Positions 36,000 to 47,312 of a stretch of DNA of 64,000 nt are shown here, one piece after another. The notes beneath the pieces were generated by a model that was not told where the DNA came from, ran no database searches, and saw only the letters and a list, made by a program, of their open reading frames with translations. A program made the translations under genes and the position numbers. This DNA comes from Sorex araneus (taxonomy: Eukaryota; Chordata; Mammalia; Eulipotyphla; Soricidae), in NCBI RefSeq assembly GCF_027595985.1, contig NC_073307.1:38072234-38136233 (forward strand). The letters are read 5' to 3'. The first letter of the stretch is position 1. The number at the start of each line of letters is the position of its first letter.

Positions 36000-36807
36000 G
36001 GATTATGTTTATACTCTTTTCCAAAAATCACTTTTGCAGCATTTTGTTCTATAACCCCATTCTGTGAATTTGTCTCATATATTTTCATACTCTGTTTCTT
36101 TATGCAGTCCCATGAACTTTTAAGTTATTAAAAGTCCTGTTCTCATTAAGGTGCATTCTTGGGGCTGTGAATTACTATGCATCTTAGCAATGTTGTTTCA
36201 TATATCCACAGTTAAAGTATCGCATAGAAGAGTTGTTCCAGCCTGAAAGTTCCCCTGTGCCAGAAATTCTCAATGCTGCCTTGCTTTTTCCAACCCCACA
36301 GCAACCACTGACCTTTTTACTTTCTTTATTTTTGATCTTTCCAGAATGCCTTATAAATTGAATCCTATAGTGTGTAGCCTTTTCAAAGTGGATTATTTCC
36401 CTTAGCAATAGGTATCTAAAGTTCACCTCTCTTTTCATGGTTTGCCAGCTTGTTTCTCTTGATTTTGTATGCACCATAGTTCATAGTTTACTGAACACCT
36501 ATTAAAAGATAGCTTGACTGCTACTAGTTCATGCAATTATGAAAAAAGCCACCCTAAATTTTTGCATGCATGTTTTGATTCAGATAAATTTTAAAGTCAC
36601 TTAGACTTTAAAAGTCCTCTATCTTTGGCCAGATGGTAAACCTATATTGAACTTTACAAGAAACCAATCAACTCTCTTCCAAAATCACAGCACCAGTTTG
36701 CATTCTACTCTTAATCTGAAAGCTTTTTGCTCTCCCTGTTTATATCCACCAGCATTGGTGCTATTCATTTACTTGTATTTGAGCTATCCTAATAAACGTG
36801 CAGTGCT
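36000..36807 (-). mobile_element. Old L1 (L1M-type) 3' part, first piece
   Basis: Antisense blocks of the mammalian L1 3' end: 'gtgtagccttttcaaagtgg', 'tctaaagttcacctctcttttcatg', 'caattatgaaaaaagcc'. The second piece resumes at 41,340 after the younger L1 insertion. Confidence 0.75.
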
Positions 36808-37719
36808 AACTCACTGTTATGGTTTTTAAATTTTATTTTATTGAATCACTGTGAGGTAGTTACAAGCTTTCATGTTTGGGTTACAATCTCACAGTGATCA
36901 AACACCCATCCTTCCACCAGTGCATATTCCCCAACACCAATAACCCTGGTATATCTCATTTTCCCACCATCCCCCTGCCTCCATGGCAAATAATATTCCC
37001 CATAATCTCTCTCTACTTTTGGGCATTATGGCTAGCAACACAGACACTGAGAGGTCATCATGTTTGGTCCATTATCTACTTTTGGCATGCATCTCCCATC
37101 CCAACTGGTTCCTCCAGCCATCATTTTCTTAGTGATCCCTTCTCTATTCCATCTGCCTTCTCCCCTCCGCTCATGAAGCCGGCTTCCAGCTATGGGGTAA
37201 TACCCCTGGCCCTTGTATCTACTGTCCCTGGGTGTCAGCCTCATGTGATGTTATTCTATACTCCACAAATGAGTGCAGTCCCTCTATGCCTGTCCTTCTC
37301 TCTCTGACTCATTTCACTTAGCATGATACTCTCCATGTCTTATCCATTTATAAGCAAACTTCATGGCTTCATCTTTCCTAACAGCTGCATAGTATTCCAT
37401 TGTGTAGATGTACTAAAGTTTCTTCAACCAGTCATCTATTTTAGGGCACTCAGGTTCTTTCCATATTTTGGCTATTTTGAATAATGCTGCAATGAATATA
37501 TAGGTGCAGATGTCATTTATACTGTACTTTTTTGCATCCTCGGGATATATTCCCAGAAGTGGTATTGTGGGTTCATATGGAAACTCAATTTCTAGTTTTT
37601 GAAGGACTGTCCATATTGTTTTCCAGAATGGCTGGACCAGTTGACATTCCAACCAACAGTGAAAGAGCATCCCTTTACCCCTCCACATCCATGCCAGCAC
37701 TGGTTGCTTTTGTTCTTTT

Positions 37720-38383
37720 TTTTTTTTTTTATTGAATCACTATGTGAAGAGTTACAAAGCTTTCAGGCTTAAGTCTCAGTCATACAGTGATCGAACACCC
37801 ATCCCTTTCACCAGTGCATATGTTCCACCACCAAAAAGCCCAGTATACCTTCCAACCCACCGCCCCCCCTACCACCACCCCTGCCTTTGTGACTGATGAT
37901 TTTCGCTTTACTTTCTCTTTACTTTGATTGCATTATTGCATTTAATATTTCAACAGGAAACTCACTATTATTATTTGTAATTTTCCTCTAACAATCAGAC
38001 CTGATGAAAAGGCAGCATTTGATAATTAGTTTTCCGTTGCTGAGAATAAAGAGCATATGAGGTCGGTTTTGGATTTCTGGTATTTTAGTAACTAAGTCCA
38101 GAGAAATTTCTGCCAGAAGTCGCATCATTGCAAACTTCTACCATTGTTTAGTGGGACTTATAAGCTGTCGGTCGCCATGCTGCCACCAGGGAAAGAAAAA
38201 GCCGAGAGAGAAAAATATTTCCCCTCCCTTGGCGGCATGGTGCTGTAGCTTAGTTCACAGTCTACAGTCATTTCTGTAAGAAGATGCTGGTGCCGAAAGT
38301 AGTGGGCCTCCAGGATCATGGGCATTGAGCAATGGAGAGGCCGCACATGTGTGACCCCTCGGGTCAAATCTGGGCGGAGAGGG
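37720..38383 (-). mobile_element. Composite non-autonomous element, one-core form, nested in L1
   Basis: The element is 664 bp with the perfect 15-bp TSD TGCTTTTGTTCTTTT at 37,705-37,719 and 38,384-38,398. On the minus strand it has a head with 'agatttgacccgaggggtca', one core ('ctctggacttagttac...cagaaatcc...aataatagtgag'), an L1 3' tail and an A run. Confidence 0.95.
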
Positions 38384-40397
38384 TGCTTTTGTTCTTTTGA
38401 ATGTGTACCAGTCTCTGTGGTGTGAGGTGATACCTCATTGTTGTCTTAATTTGCATCTCCCTGATGAATAGCAATGTGGAGCATTTTTTTAAGGTGCCTT
38501 TTGGCCATTTGTATTTCTTTTTTTTGAGAAAATTTCTGTTCATTTCTTCTCCCCATTTTTTGATGGGGTTGGAAGTTTTTTTCTTATACAATTCTACTAG
38601 TGTCATGTATATCCTGGATATTAATCCTTTATCAGATGGATATTGGGTAAATATTCTTTCCCATTCTGTGGGCTCTTTCTGTATTTTGGTCACTGTTTCT
38701 TTTGAAGTGCAGAAGCTTCTTGGTTTGATGTAGTCTCATTTGTTTATGTTTGCTTCCACTTGCATAATCAGTGCTGTTTCATCCTTAAAGATGCTTTTAA
38801 CTTCAATGTCATGGAGAGTTCTGCCTACATTTTTTTCTATGTACCTTATAGATTCATGTCTGATACTGAGGTCTTTAACACACTTTGATCTGACTTTTAT
38901 GCCTGGCATTAGACAGAGGTCAGAGTTCATTTTTTTTGCAGATAGCTATCCAGTTTTCTCAGCATCACTTGTTGAAGAGGCTTTTCTTGTTCCACTTCAC
39001 ATTTCTTGCTCCTTTGTCAAAGATTAAGTGCCCCTATATTTGGGGGTCTATGACAGGATATTCAACTCTGTTCTATTGGTCTGCAGGTCTGTTTTTATCC
39101 CAATACCATGCTGTTTTAATTACTACTGCTTTGTAGTAGAGTTTGAAGTTGGGGAAGGTGGCACCACCCATCTTATTTTTTCCAAGGATTGGTAAGCTGT
39201 TCGTGGGAGCTTATTGTTCTATATAAATTTCAGGAGTGTCTTGTCTATTTCTTTGAAAACTCTCATGAGTATCCTGATAGGGACCGCATTAAATTTGTAT
39301 ACTGCTTTGGGCAATATTGCCATTTTGATCATGTTAATTCTCCCTATCCATGAGCAGGGGATGTGTTTCCATTTCCTAGTATCCTCCTTTATTTCTTGAA
39401 GTATTATTTTGTAATTTTCCTTGTATAGGTCCTTCACCTCTTAAATTAAGCTGATTCCAAGTTACTTGATTTTCTGAGGTGCTATTGTGAACAGGATTGT
39501 TTTTTAATGTCTCTTTATTCTCTTTCATTATTTGTATATAAGAAAGCCATGGTCTTTTGAGTGTTGATTTTGTATCCTGCCACTTTGCTATATCAATCTA
39601 CTGTTTCTAGGAGTTTTTCTGTAGAGTCTTTAGGGTTTTCCAAGTATAGTATCATATCATCTGCAAATAGTGATAATTTGACCTCTTCCTTTCCTATCTG
39701 TATGCCCTTGATATCTTTTTCTTGTCTAACTGTTATGGCCAGGACTTCCAGTACTATATTGAATAGGAGTGGCGAAAGCTGGCAACCTTGCCTTTGCTTG
39801 ATTTTAGAGGGAAGGTTTTTAGTTTTTCCCCATTGAGAATGATACTTGCCATGGGCTTTTGGTAGATAGCTTTGGCTATATTGAGGAAAGTTTCTTCGAT
39901 GCTCATTTTGCTGACAATTTTCATCATAAACGGGTGCTGAATCTTGTCAAATGCTTTCTCTGCATCTATTGATATGATCATGTGGTTTTTATTATTTCTC
40001 TTATTAATATGATGGATTATGTTGATTGACTTGCGAATGTTAAAGCATCCTTGCATCCCTGGGATGATTCCTACTTGGTCATGTTGTATGATCTTTTTGA
40101 TGAGTTGTTGGATTCTATTTGCTAATATTTTGTTGAGGATCTGTGCATCTGTGTTCATCAGGGATATTGGTCTGTAATTCTCTTTCTTTGTGGTATCTTT
40201 GTCTGCTTTTGGTATCCGGGTGATATTTGCTTCATAGAAACTGTTTTTGATACTTCAATTTCTTGGAAAAGCTTAAAGAGGATTGTGAGTAAGTTCTCTT
40301 TAAAGGTTTGGAAAAATTCACTAGTGAATCCATCTGGACCAGGACTTTTGTGCTTGGGGAGACTTTTTATTACCGTTTAAATTTCCTTGATGGTGAT

Positions 40398-40588
40398 GGG
40401 GCTGGAGTGATAGTACAGTGGGTAGGACATTTGCCTTGCACGCGGCTGACCCATGTTTGATTCCCAGCATCCCATATGGTCCCCTGAGCACCGCCAGGGG
40501 TAATTTCTGAGTGCAGAGCCAGGAATAACCCCTGTGCATTGCCGGGTGTGACCCAAAAAGTAAATTAGTAAGTAAGTAAGTAAGTAAG

Positions 40589-40617
<29 letters not shown>
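40398..40617 (+). mobile_element. Young SINE, type A, with (TAAG)n(TAAA)n tail
   Basis: The near-consensus type A body ends in 'gtgtgacccaaaaagtaaat', followed by six TAAG-type and about nine TAAA units. The 19-bp TSD AAATTTCCTTGATGGTGAT lies at 40,379-40,397 and 40,618-40,636. It is nested in L1 ORF2. Confidence 0.97.
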
Positions 40618-40619
<2 letters not shown>

Positions 40620-41339
40620 ATTTCCTTGATGGTGATAGGTCTGTTCAGGTATTCCAGGTCATCTTGGTTCAGCCTTGGGAGGCTATAGGAGGAATTTATC
40701 CATTTCCTCGAGGTTTTAGTGTTTTGTGGTATAAAGATTCTCAAATGTCCTTCTTTTAATTTCTGATTCAGTGCATTAGGGTTTTTTCTCTCCCTTTTTT
40801 TTCTGAGTCTTGCTAGACATTTATCGATCTTGTTTATTTTCTCAAAAAACCAGCTCTTGGTTTCATTGATCTTTCGGATTGTTCTTTGGGTTTCCATCTC
40901 ATTAATTCCTGCTCTGAGTTTTATTATTTCCTTCCTCCTGTTTGGATTGGGCTCCTTTTGTTGGCCATTCTCCAAGCTCTTAAGCTGTGAGGCTAGTTTA
41001 CTTATGTGGGCTCGTCCGTCCTTCCTGAGGAATGCTTGTAGAGCTATAAACTTTCCTCGTAACACAGCTTTTTCTGTGTCCCAAAAGTTTGGTAACTCAT
41101 GTCTTCATTTTTGTTCATTTCAAGGAATCTTTTGATTTCCTCTTTGATTTCCTTTCTATGCCATTCATTGTCCAATAGTGAGCTGTTTAATTCTTTGGTG
41201 TTTGATTTCATTTTCTGTTTGTGTGTGTGATTTATTTCTAATTTCAGTACATCATGGTCTGAGAAGATCGTTGATACAATCTCTATCTTCTTAGTTTTAT
41301 GGAGGTATATTTTGTGGCTCAGCATAAACTCACTGTTAT

Positions 41340-41470
41340 TTTAGTTTATAATTTTCCAATATGAAATGACATTGAACAACCTTTCATATGACTATTTTCC
41401 ATCTACATATTCTTTGGGGTGAGGTTTCTGTTTAGAAGATTTTTCCCTTCCTTCTCATCCCTTCTTTATT
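41340..41470 (-). mobile_element. Old L1 (L1M-type), second piece
   Basis: 'gacattgaacaacctttcatatgac' and 'tctgtttagaagattttt' continue the L1 interrupted at 36,807. Parts of 43,328-43,430, after the LTR insertion, probably belong to it too. Confidence 0.65.
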
Positions 41471-41847
41471 GCTGCAGTAACTTGGCATTGTATATATGCC
41501 TCAGTTTAGTACTTGCATGCCTGAGTTGTGGTGCTCCTGAGGGACTTACAGTGGTGTTCTCATTTCTGCTCACCAGTCGCCACACTTTCTGACTGTGATA
41601 CTCACATCATTTACTTTCCGTGATCATATATATCTGAAGTGGTTCAGCTAAAATCACTTCCAGCACTAGATATCACACACAGCAGAATCGCCACAAAGAA
41701 ACTGAGCCACTGGGACCATGTCTGAGCATAGGGTGGCACAAGGGAACAATTTTGTAGTCTTACAAGTAAGCCCCTGAGCTACACTAAGAACCCCTGTTCA
41801 GATGTTTGGATTGATTTTTTTTTTCCTGCTGATTGATGTTTAAGCAG

Positions 41848-43327
41848 TGTAAGATATCATTGGTTTGTCCTTTCTCCCTTGTCACAAAGAGTTTGGGTTT
41901 ATCTGGCAATAATCTCTAAACATTTTAAGACAACATTGGTATGTCCTGTTCTCCTTGCCACAAGGAGCTTAGGTATATTGGGAGCATCAAAGTGCTCCCG
42001 AGTCACTCCCATTTCTTTGTCTATCTGTAACCACTTCTATGCTCTCTTCCCCAACCAGTTAATCAGCTTTCCCCCCTAATCAGACTCTTAATTTGTAAGG
42101 TCAGACCTTTCTAGGACACTGAACTTGTATTGTAAGTTAATATTGCCTTTCTCCTCTCTTTATGTCTTTTGAATAGTTTACTTTAAAGCAATGTCCTTTT
42201 TGTATGGACAAAGAAAGACAGTTGTTAATATGCTTTTGTAACATGGGATTTAATTGGCTTTGAATATTATTCCCTCCCGGCATCTTATTTATTGACTTAA
42301 GCCTCAACTGCCCTTACTTCCTAGCACCCCCAAAAGCAGGTTCCCGTTAAGGGACAGAACAGACCCAGGGCAAGTGGTGAGTTATGTGCTACCCTGCATC
42401 GAGATGGGCCTGGTCAAAGTGCCTAATGCTTAACTATAAGCTAAGAGCTTGGTCATGGACAAATGCTGTCATGATCCAAAAGCAATGATGAGACTAGGAC
42501 CCTGCTAGGGATAGGAAAGACTAATCTGGCCTGAGCACTGTAGTCTGAGATTGAGATGACCCCAGGAGGGCAATTTTATAAGCTTAATGCATCTCTTGCT
42601 GTGTCCATACAAAATATTATTATTATGAATGCTTATATGTTAGTTGGACAAGGAGAGGAGAAACACACCCATGGGACTCTGGTCTTGGCCAGGTGTCCTG
42701 CTGAAAGAGAATCTGTCCTAGGGCCTGGAGCAGTAGCACAGCGGGTAGGGCATTTGCCTTGCACGTGGCCAACCCCGGTTAAATTCCCAGCATCCCATAT
42801 GGTCCCCCAAGCACCGTCAAAGGTAATCCCTCAGTGTAGAGCCAGGAGTATCCCCTGTGCATTGCCGGGTGTGACCCAAAAAGAAAAAAAAAAAGAGAGA
42901 ATCTTTCCTAGAAGAAGCATCCCCTGAGGGAAAGAATTCTACCCCTATTAATTGTGTCCATACCTATGTGTAAGCCCCAACCCCTCATACTGGGAGGTTT
43001 AACTAGGCTGTAAGAGTGGCTGGGGGCCAGTCCCAGTGCCAGATCTGGAAAAACTAGATCCAGATCCAGAGAAGGAGAATGAAGTAGCATGGGGGAAGGA
43101 AGAAGCAGGGAGAGAGACAGAATGTATAGAAAGGATATTGGAATAAAATGCAACTGAGACCAACCAATTTGGCCTTCCTTCCTTCCTTCGCCTGCCTCAT
43201 CATCACCATCAACCTCCCCGGGGTTGGGGAAGCAGCTGGAGACTACCGAACACGGGCAGCGGGAAAGATACAGAGCCGCTGCCCTGTGCCTAGTGTGGTG
43301 CCCCCTTCCTTTTTGTGTGTTTACACA
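41848..43327 (+). mobile_element. Long LTR (endogenous retrovirus-like), copy 2
   Basis: It starts TGTAAGATATC and ends TTTACACA, with the 5-bp direct repeat AGCAG at 41,843-41,847 and 43,328-43,332. AATAAA lies at 43,143-43,148. Without the nested SINE it is ~1.3 kb. No internal viral genes or second LTR are present, so it is a solo LTR. Near its start 'tgtcctttctcccttgtcacaa' and 'tgtcctgttctccttgccacaa' form a short direct duplication that copy 1 lacks. Confidence 0.8.
42721..42895 (+). mobile_element. Young SINE, type A, nested in the LTR
   Basis: 'gggcctggagcagtagcaca' head, 'gtgtgacccaaaaagaaaa' end. The 15-bp TSD AGAGAATCTGTCCTA / AGAGAATCTTTCCTA (one mismatch) lies at 42,706-42,720 and 42,896-42,910. 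Confidence 0.96.
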
Positions 43328-43699
43328 AGCAGTATATTTTGTACTTAATTCCTTTGTAAGATGTTTTCCAAAAATACTGTCTCATACTTTGGCTTGTCTC
43401 CTCAGTGTTTTCTGATTTGATCTTATTTTCTTTGCTGATATCATGGACTATTGTGAAACATTTGCTTCTTTGTGTACCTCTGCCCTTGTTGCAGATTCAG
43501 ATAATATATTTTTAAAATTCTTTTTCAAATTTTACTTTTTACTTTTTATTTTTATTGACCTATTGGATTGTAGTGAAGTTGTAAATTTCATAAGAACTAA
43601 ATCATTGGTTTATTATAGAACTTCAAGGATTTAGTTAATAACTTTATACATGTATGTATGTACATGTACATATATATATATACACACACATGTATTATT

Positions 43700-43930
43700 G
43701 ACATCACTCATCTATCCCCAAATTTCCAGTGCCATATCCCACAAAGCCACCTTTTACTCAATACTCTCACCATTACTCCACCCCACCCTGCCCAATAACC
43801 ATAGTTTTAACTAAGTCTAGAAGTTCTTTTCATTGTTTCTTGACAGTTCATTTGATCTATTAATTCATAAGAATATGAGTTTCACATGAGTGAAGCCATC
43901 TGATAATTATCTTTTACTTCCTTGCTTTGC
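43700..43930 (-). mobile_element. Old L1 3' region
   Basis: 'gagtgaagccatctgataatt' and the C-rich stretch before it resemble an antisense L1 3' end. A TA/CA microsatellite lies just upstream (43,655-43,690). Confidence 0.55.
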
Positions 43931-43984
43931 TTATTTAATTTAATTAGTGGAATCATCCTAAAAGCCATTATTTTTCCCCAAGGG

Positions 43985-44335
43985 CAGGATTTTATTTTTT
44001 TTATCCCAGATTATTGTTCCATTGGCTACATACCAATGTATACCAGTTTCTTCTGTGCCCAACCAGCTGTTGAACATTCAGGCTGATCACACCTTTAGGA
44101 TAATGGACAGATATTTTCGACTGGTACTCCGTGAAGGCTATACATGACATCAGAACATCTGAGATCTTCTCATAAACTTTCAGTCTTGGTGATGTCTTAT
44201 GCATGTGACCCTCACTATTATCTTTTCAGCATATATTCCCCCTCTTTTATGTTGCTGCCCATGAAACAGCTGATGGTCTGAAACAGGGTGGCCTTGTCTT
44301 TCCCTAAGTAACAGACTTTTAAAATTCGAATCAGT
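43985..44335 (-). pseudogene. Possible processed pseudogene, parent not identified
   Basis: On the minus strand two reading frames separated by tandem stops give protein-like sequence: 'GKDKATLFQTISCFMGSN' and, at 44,204-44,001, 'KTSPRLKVYEKISDVLMSC' followed by 'YPKGVISLNVQQLVGHRRNW'. Composition is unlike the surrounding repeats, and an AATAAA lies just beyond. I do not recognise the parent, and there is no clear poly(A) tail or TSD, so this may be coincidence. Confidence 0.3.
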
Positions 44336-44347
44336 GTAAGATAATGG

Positions 44348-44515
44348 CAATGCACTAGAGAGATAGTACAAAATTAAGGCACTTACATTATCGCTGACCT
44401 GGGTTTGGTCCCTGGCACTGCATATGGTCCTGTGAGCACAGCAGGAACTGATTCCTGAGCCAGGAGTAAGCCCTGAGAACTGCTGGGTGTGATCCAGTCC
44501 TACCCACCCCCTCTA
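44348..44515 (+). mobile_element. Old tRNA-derived SINE
   Basis: 'actagagagatagtacaaaa' head, 'ctgcatatggtcctgtgagc' and 'ggagtaagccctgagaac' body. Confidence 0.8.
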
Positions 44516-44529
44516 AGAGATGGACATCT

Positions 44530-45770
44530 TGTCACTCCTTTAAATGTGAAATTGTTCGTACTTCTCAGTCTCTGGAACTTTACCTGCTGATGGCCTGGAA
44601 GAGGTTCATTTTTGTTTGTTTTTCCATTCCCCTGTGACAGAAACTTTTTAATTTGGAAGAGAGAAGGGAAAGAACTGGGTATCTTGCCTGTGTATTAACA
44701 ACATTCCATTATCTCTGCATATCTGTGCCTCTGCAGGTTTTCTGCCATGCCTATAAAAGTGTATTTATGCCATGGAGACCGTTGAAAAATTTCCAGTGAG
44801 TAGTTAAAAAAATCAACACTTCTTTTGTACTAGGATCTCAGAAGAAAATCTAAACTGTCCTGCAATAATCTACACACATACACTAAAAATTCACTTAAAC
44901 CGTAGTGAACTTTTTGCTTTTACACATTTTTATGAAGGATGCCACCTTTTCTTCTTGTGCTCATTTTCGAATTAAACACTGCCTGTGTCTTTTCTTTGCC
45001 CAGAGTAGATGAGCATCTTGATAATTCAATACCTATGGGTATGATGTCAGCTTTCTGATGGAAACCCAAACAACCAGATCTTGTTAGAGTATCTGCCATG
45101 ACTTCTTACTGTGCATGCAGCATCACTTAATAAATTTCTGCATTCTCAAGGAAAACAGAACTTTTTATATAACTTCATGGATCATGTACTAGGATGTCAT
45201 TAGTTTGGAGATGATTTAAATTTTGTTTGAAATGTGGTGTACAAATTGTATACTTTGGATGGGAGTTTAAAAGGCAATATTAAAGGTATAAAGGGAGCTG
45301 TGCATGTTTATTTATGTGTTTACATACATTCCAATATACCAGATGTTCTCAAAGTAACTTGTAATAGCATATCTTAAAAAAAAAAGAAGAAATCCTGCTC
45401 TGGAAATCTTATTTTAAGTGAAAAATCAAGAAGTTCATGCGTACTAGCATTTGAGGCTACGGCTGTCTTTCTGCATTGTTCTAGAATCTCTTGATAAAAG
45501 AGTGGGGGCCACATGGCCCCCATTGAAATATAGTTATCTATACTACAGGTAGATATGTAACAGGACACATATTGGTGATAGTTATTTTGATGACTATGTT
45601 AGTGTGATTTGAAAACAGAATATATATACACATTTTTGCAATGAAACAAATAACTGTCTTAATGCATGTCTGTATTTGCAAAAATGCAGGAATATGCGAA
45701 AAAAAGATTTGAATGGGGAAATTTACCTAAACTTTAAGCACATTTAAAGTATTGTTGCCTGAGGAAAACA
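44530..45770. other. No gene recognised
   Basis: Moderately AT-rich single-copy-looking DNA. Its codon-free but less degenerate look leaves room for a UTR or regulatory element, but nothing specific can be claimed. Confidence 0.4.
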
Positions 45771-45777
45771 CACAGGG

Positions 45778-45965
45778 GTCAGAGCAATAGTAAAGCCAGA
45801 GAATAGTACAATCGATAGAGTGCTTGCCTTGCATGCACTATCCCAGGTTCGAGCCCCAGAATCCCATTTGATCCCTTCAGCCCCCCAGGAGTGGTCTCTA
45901 AGCACAGAGCAAGTCGTGAGCCCTGAGCCCTACTAGTGTGTCATCCCCACAAAAAGTACAAGAGA
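45778..45965 (+). mobile_element. Old tRNA-derived SINE
   Basis: Two overlapping head-like segments ('ggggtcagagcaatagtaaa', 'gagaatagtacaatcgatag'), 'gttcgagccccagaatcc' B-box region, and the body end 'tgtgtcatccccacaaaaag'. Confidence 0.8.
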
Positions 45966-46251
45966 CAAATACCCCTCTACACATTTGCTACATACACTGA
46001 CATTAAGTTTTAATTTAAAGTAGACTTATACAAGGCAGACTATTCCGTGACTATTATTTTTCCTGAGTGAGTAATCATGAAATAGGGCTTTTCTAGTACT
46101 CTTTATGGCTTTTTGCCATCTTTACAGATGTTCTAATTTGTTCCAAAAACACATACTGTGTGTGTAATATAAGATTAGCGTGGCCAAAGAGGAAATTCTG
46201 CAAGAGTACTTTGATGATATCAAAACTTTTATTCTTTTTGTTTATATCTCT

Positions 46252-46322
46252 GATACTAAATATGTGTTAACTACATATTAATTATGATACTAAATATGTG
46301 TAAACTACATATTTAGTATCAT
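46252..46322. repeat. Perfect 16-bp inverted repeat within a direct duplication
   Basis: ATGATACTAAATATGT at 46,284-46,299 and its exact reverse complement at 46,307-46,322, with a 7-bp spacer. The left arm is itself a near repeat of 46,252-46,283. Confidence 0.85.
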
Positions 46323-46787
46323 ATTTAGTATTAAATACAGTTGTCAGCAGTCAGTAGAAGTTAGTAAAAGTAAAAAGGGCCATTAAATAAATTTGGCGAA
46401 GTTCCTGCAATACCAATGAAATATCCCGTTCTTTCTAGGCTCTTTTGAGACTGATCCTTGAAAAAATAATCTGAAAGTATATCCCAATTTGGATAAATAT
46501 GGAAAGTTTTCTGAGAATCATACACAGTAAATGTGTTTTGTATGTATGTATGTTGTATAAGGATTATAGCAATAACTTTTTATTGTCCAGTTAATAGTCT
46601 CACTTGTTTGTGGTAGCTGAGTCAATTTTTAAAAAATGATTTATCCCTTAGAGCTATTTTTCTAGCACTGAACCTGGAATTCAAAATCATGAATGACAGT
46701 ATACCTTCTATCAGATTTTTTCTGCCTGCATTGGTTACAAATAAAGTAAATTATTCCACTGATATTGATGATATTGAGTAATAGAGG

Positions 46788-46935
46788 ACTAGAAAGTTAG
46801 CTCAAAGGGATAAATCATTTTTTAAAAAATCATTTTTTGACAATTAAACCTAGAGATCTAATTTCAGTCAACCCTTAGCACTGCTTGGTCCTCTAACCAT
46901 CACCAGATGTGACCAAAACAACCAAAGGGGAAAAA
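46788..46935 (+). mobile_element. Very old tRNA-derived SINE
   Basis: 'actagaaagttagctcaaag' head and 'agcactgcttggtcctctaa' body, strongly decayed. Confidence 0.45.
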
Positions 46936-47185
46936 GAGAAAAGGGAGAAGAAAGAAATTAAGTTGAACACATTTTATATAATGGATGAAGTGTTTTAACA
47001 AAATGAAGTGTTAGTGTACAGCAGATTATTATTCTTTCCCATTAGATTAGGAAAACATTCTACACTTTCCTTGAGCTATTTGAATTTTATACACACTTGG
47101 AACAGACTTCATGTTCTGCAGAGTCAGGTACCTCTTGAACCTTAGGGTACTGTAAAATTATTATGTATTGGTGTGAAAAAAAAGT

Positions 47186-47312
47186 GTGCCCGATATACCC
47201 CACCTATCCCACCCTCCCCCTACCTCAATGGCAGACAATATTGTAACCCAAACATGAAAGCTTGTAACTATCTCACAGTGATTCAATAAATTTTTTTTAA
47301 AAAAGAAAGAAA
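47186..47312 (+). mobile_element. L1 3' end with inverted segment
   Basis: 47,190-47,242 is antisense L1 3' UTR ('gatataccccacc...ctacctcaatggcagacaata'). 47,243-47,296 is the sense terminus ('gtaacccaaacatgaaagc', 'ctcacagtgattcaataaa'). Opposite orientation on the two sides of one junction fits 5' inversion during insertion. Confidence 0.75.

Larger units (their letters stand above)
37413..41325 (-). pseudogene. L1 ORF2 (endonuclease-RT) remnant
   Basis: Read on the minus strand, the pieces follow the order of L1 ORF2. They are the end of the endonuclease (41,044-41,325, with 'SDHDVLKLEINHT'), the linker (40,565-41,065, 'LRGKFIALQAFLRK'), the RT (39,754-40,158, with '[15 protein letters not shown]' and '[15 protein letters not shown]'; the FADD catalytic motif is readable near 39,645-39,670), and the C-terminal region ending in 'WKEPECPKIDDWLKKL' near 37,413. 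Frameshifts and the two nested insertions break the frame. The first ~200 residues are lost by 5' truncation. It is a dead copy but young enough to read almost continuously. Confidence 0.95.
36821..41326 (-). mobile_element. Younger L1, 5'-truncated, with two nested insertions
   Basis: The perfect 13-bp TSD AACTCACTGTTAT lies at 36,808-36,820 and 41,327-41,339. The 3' end with antisense AATAAA and an A-rich tail is at 36,821-36,845, the 3' UTR runs to ~37,412, and ORF2 runs back to within the endonuclease domain at 41,326. Nested inside are the composite element (37,720-38,383) and a type A SINE (40,398-40,617). Net L1 length is about 3.6 kb. Confidence 0.96.

Noticed and set aside
36184-36477. 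97-codon minus frame
   Set aside because: It lies in the old L1 3' region and has no domain of its own.
40565-41325. 166- and 93-codon minus frames as host genes
   Set aside because: They are consecutive pieces of L1 ORF2 inside the TSD-bounded L1.
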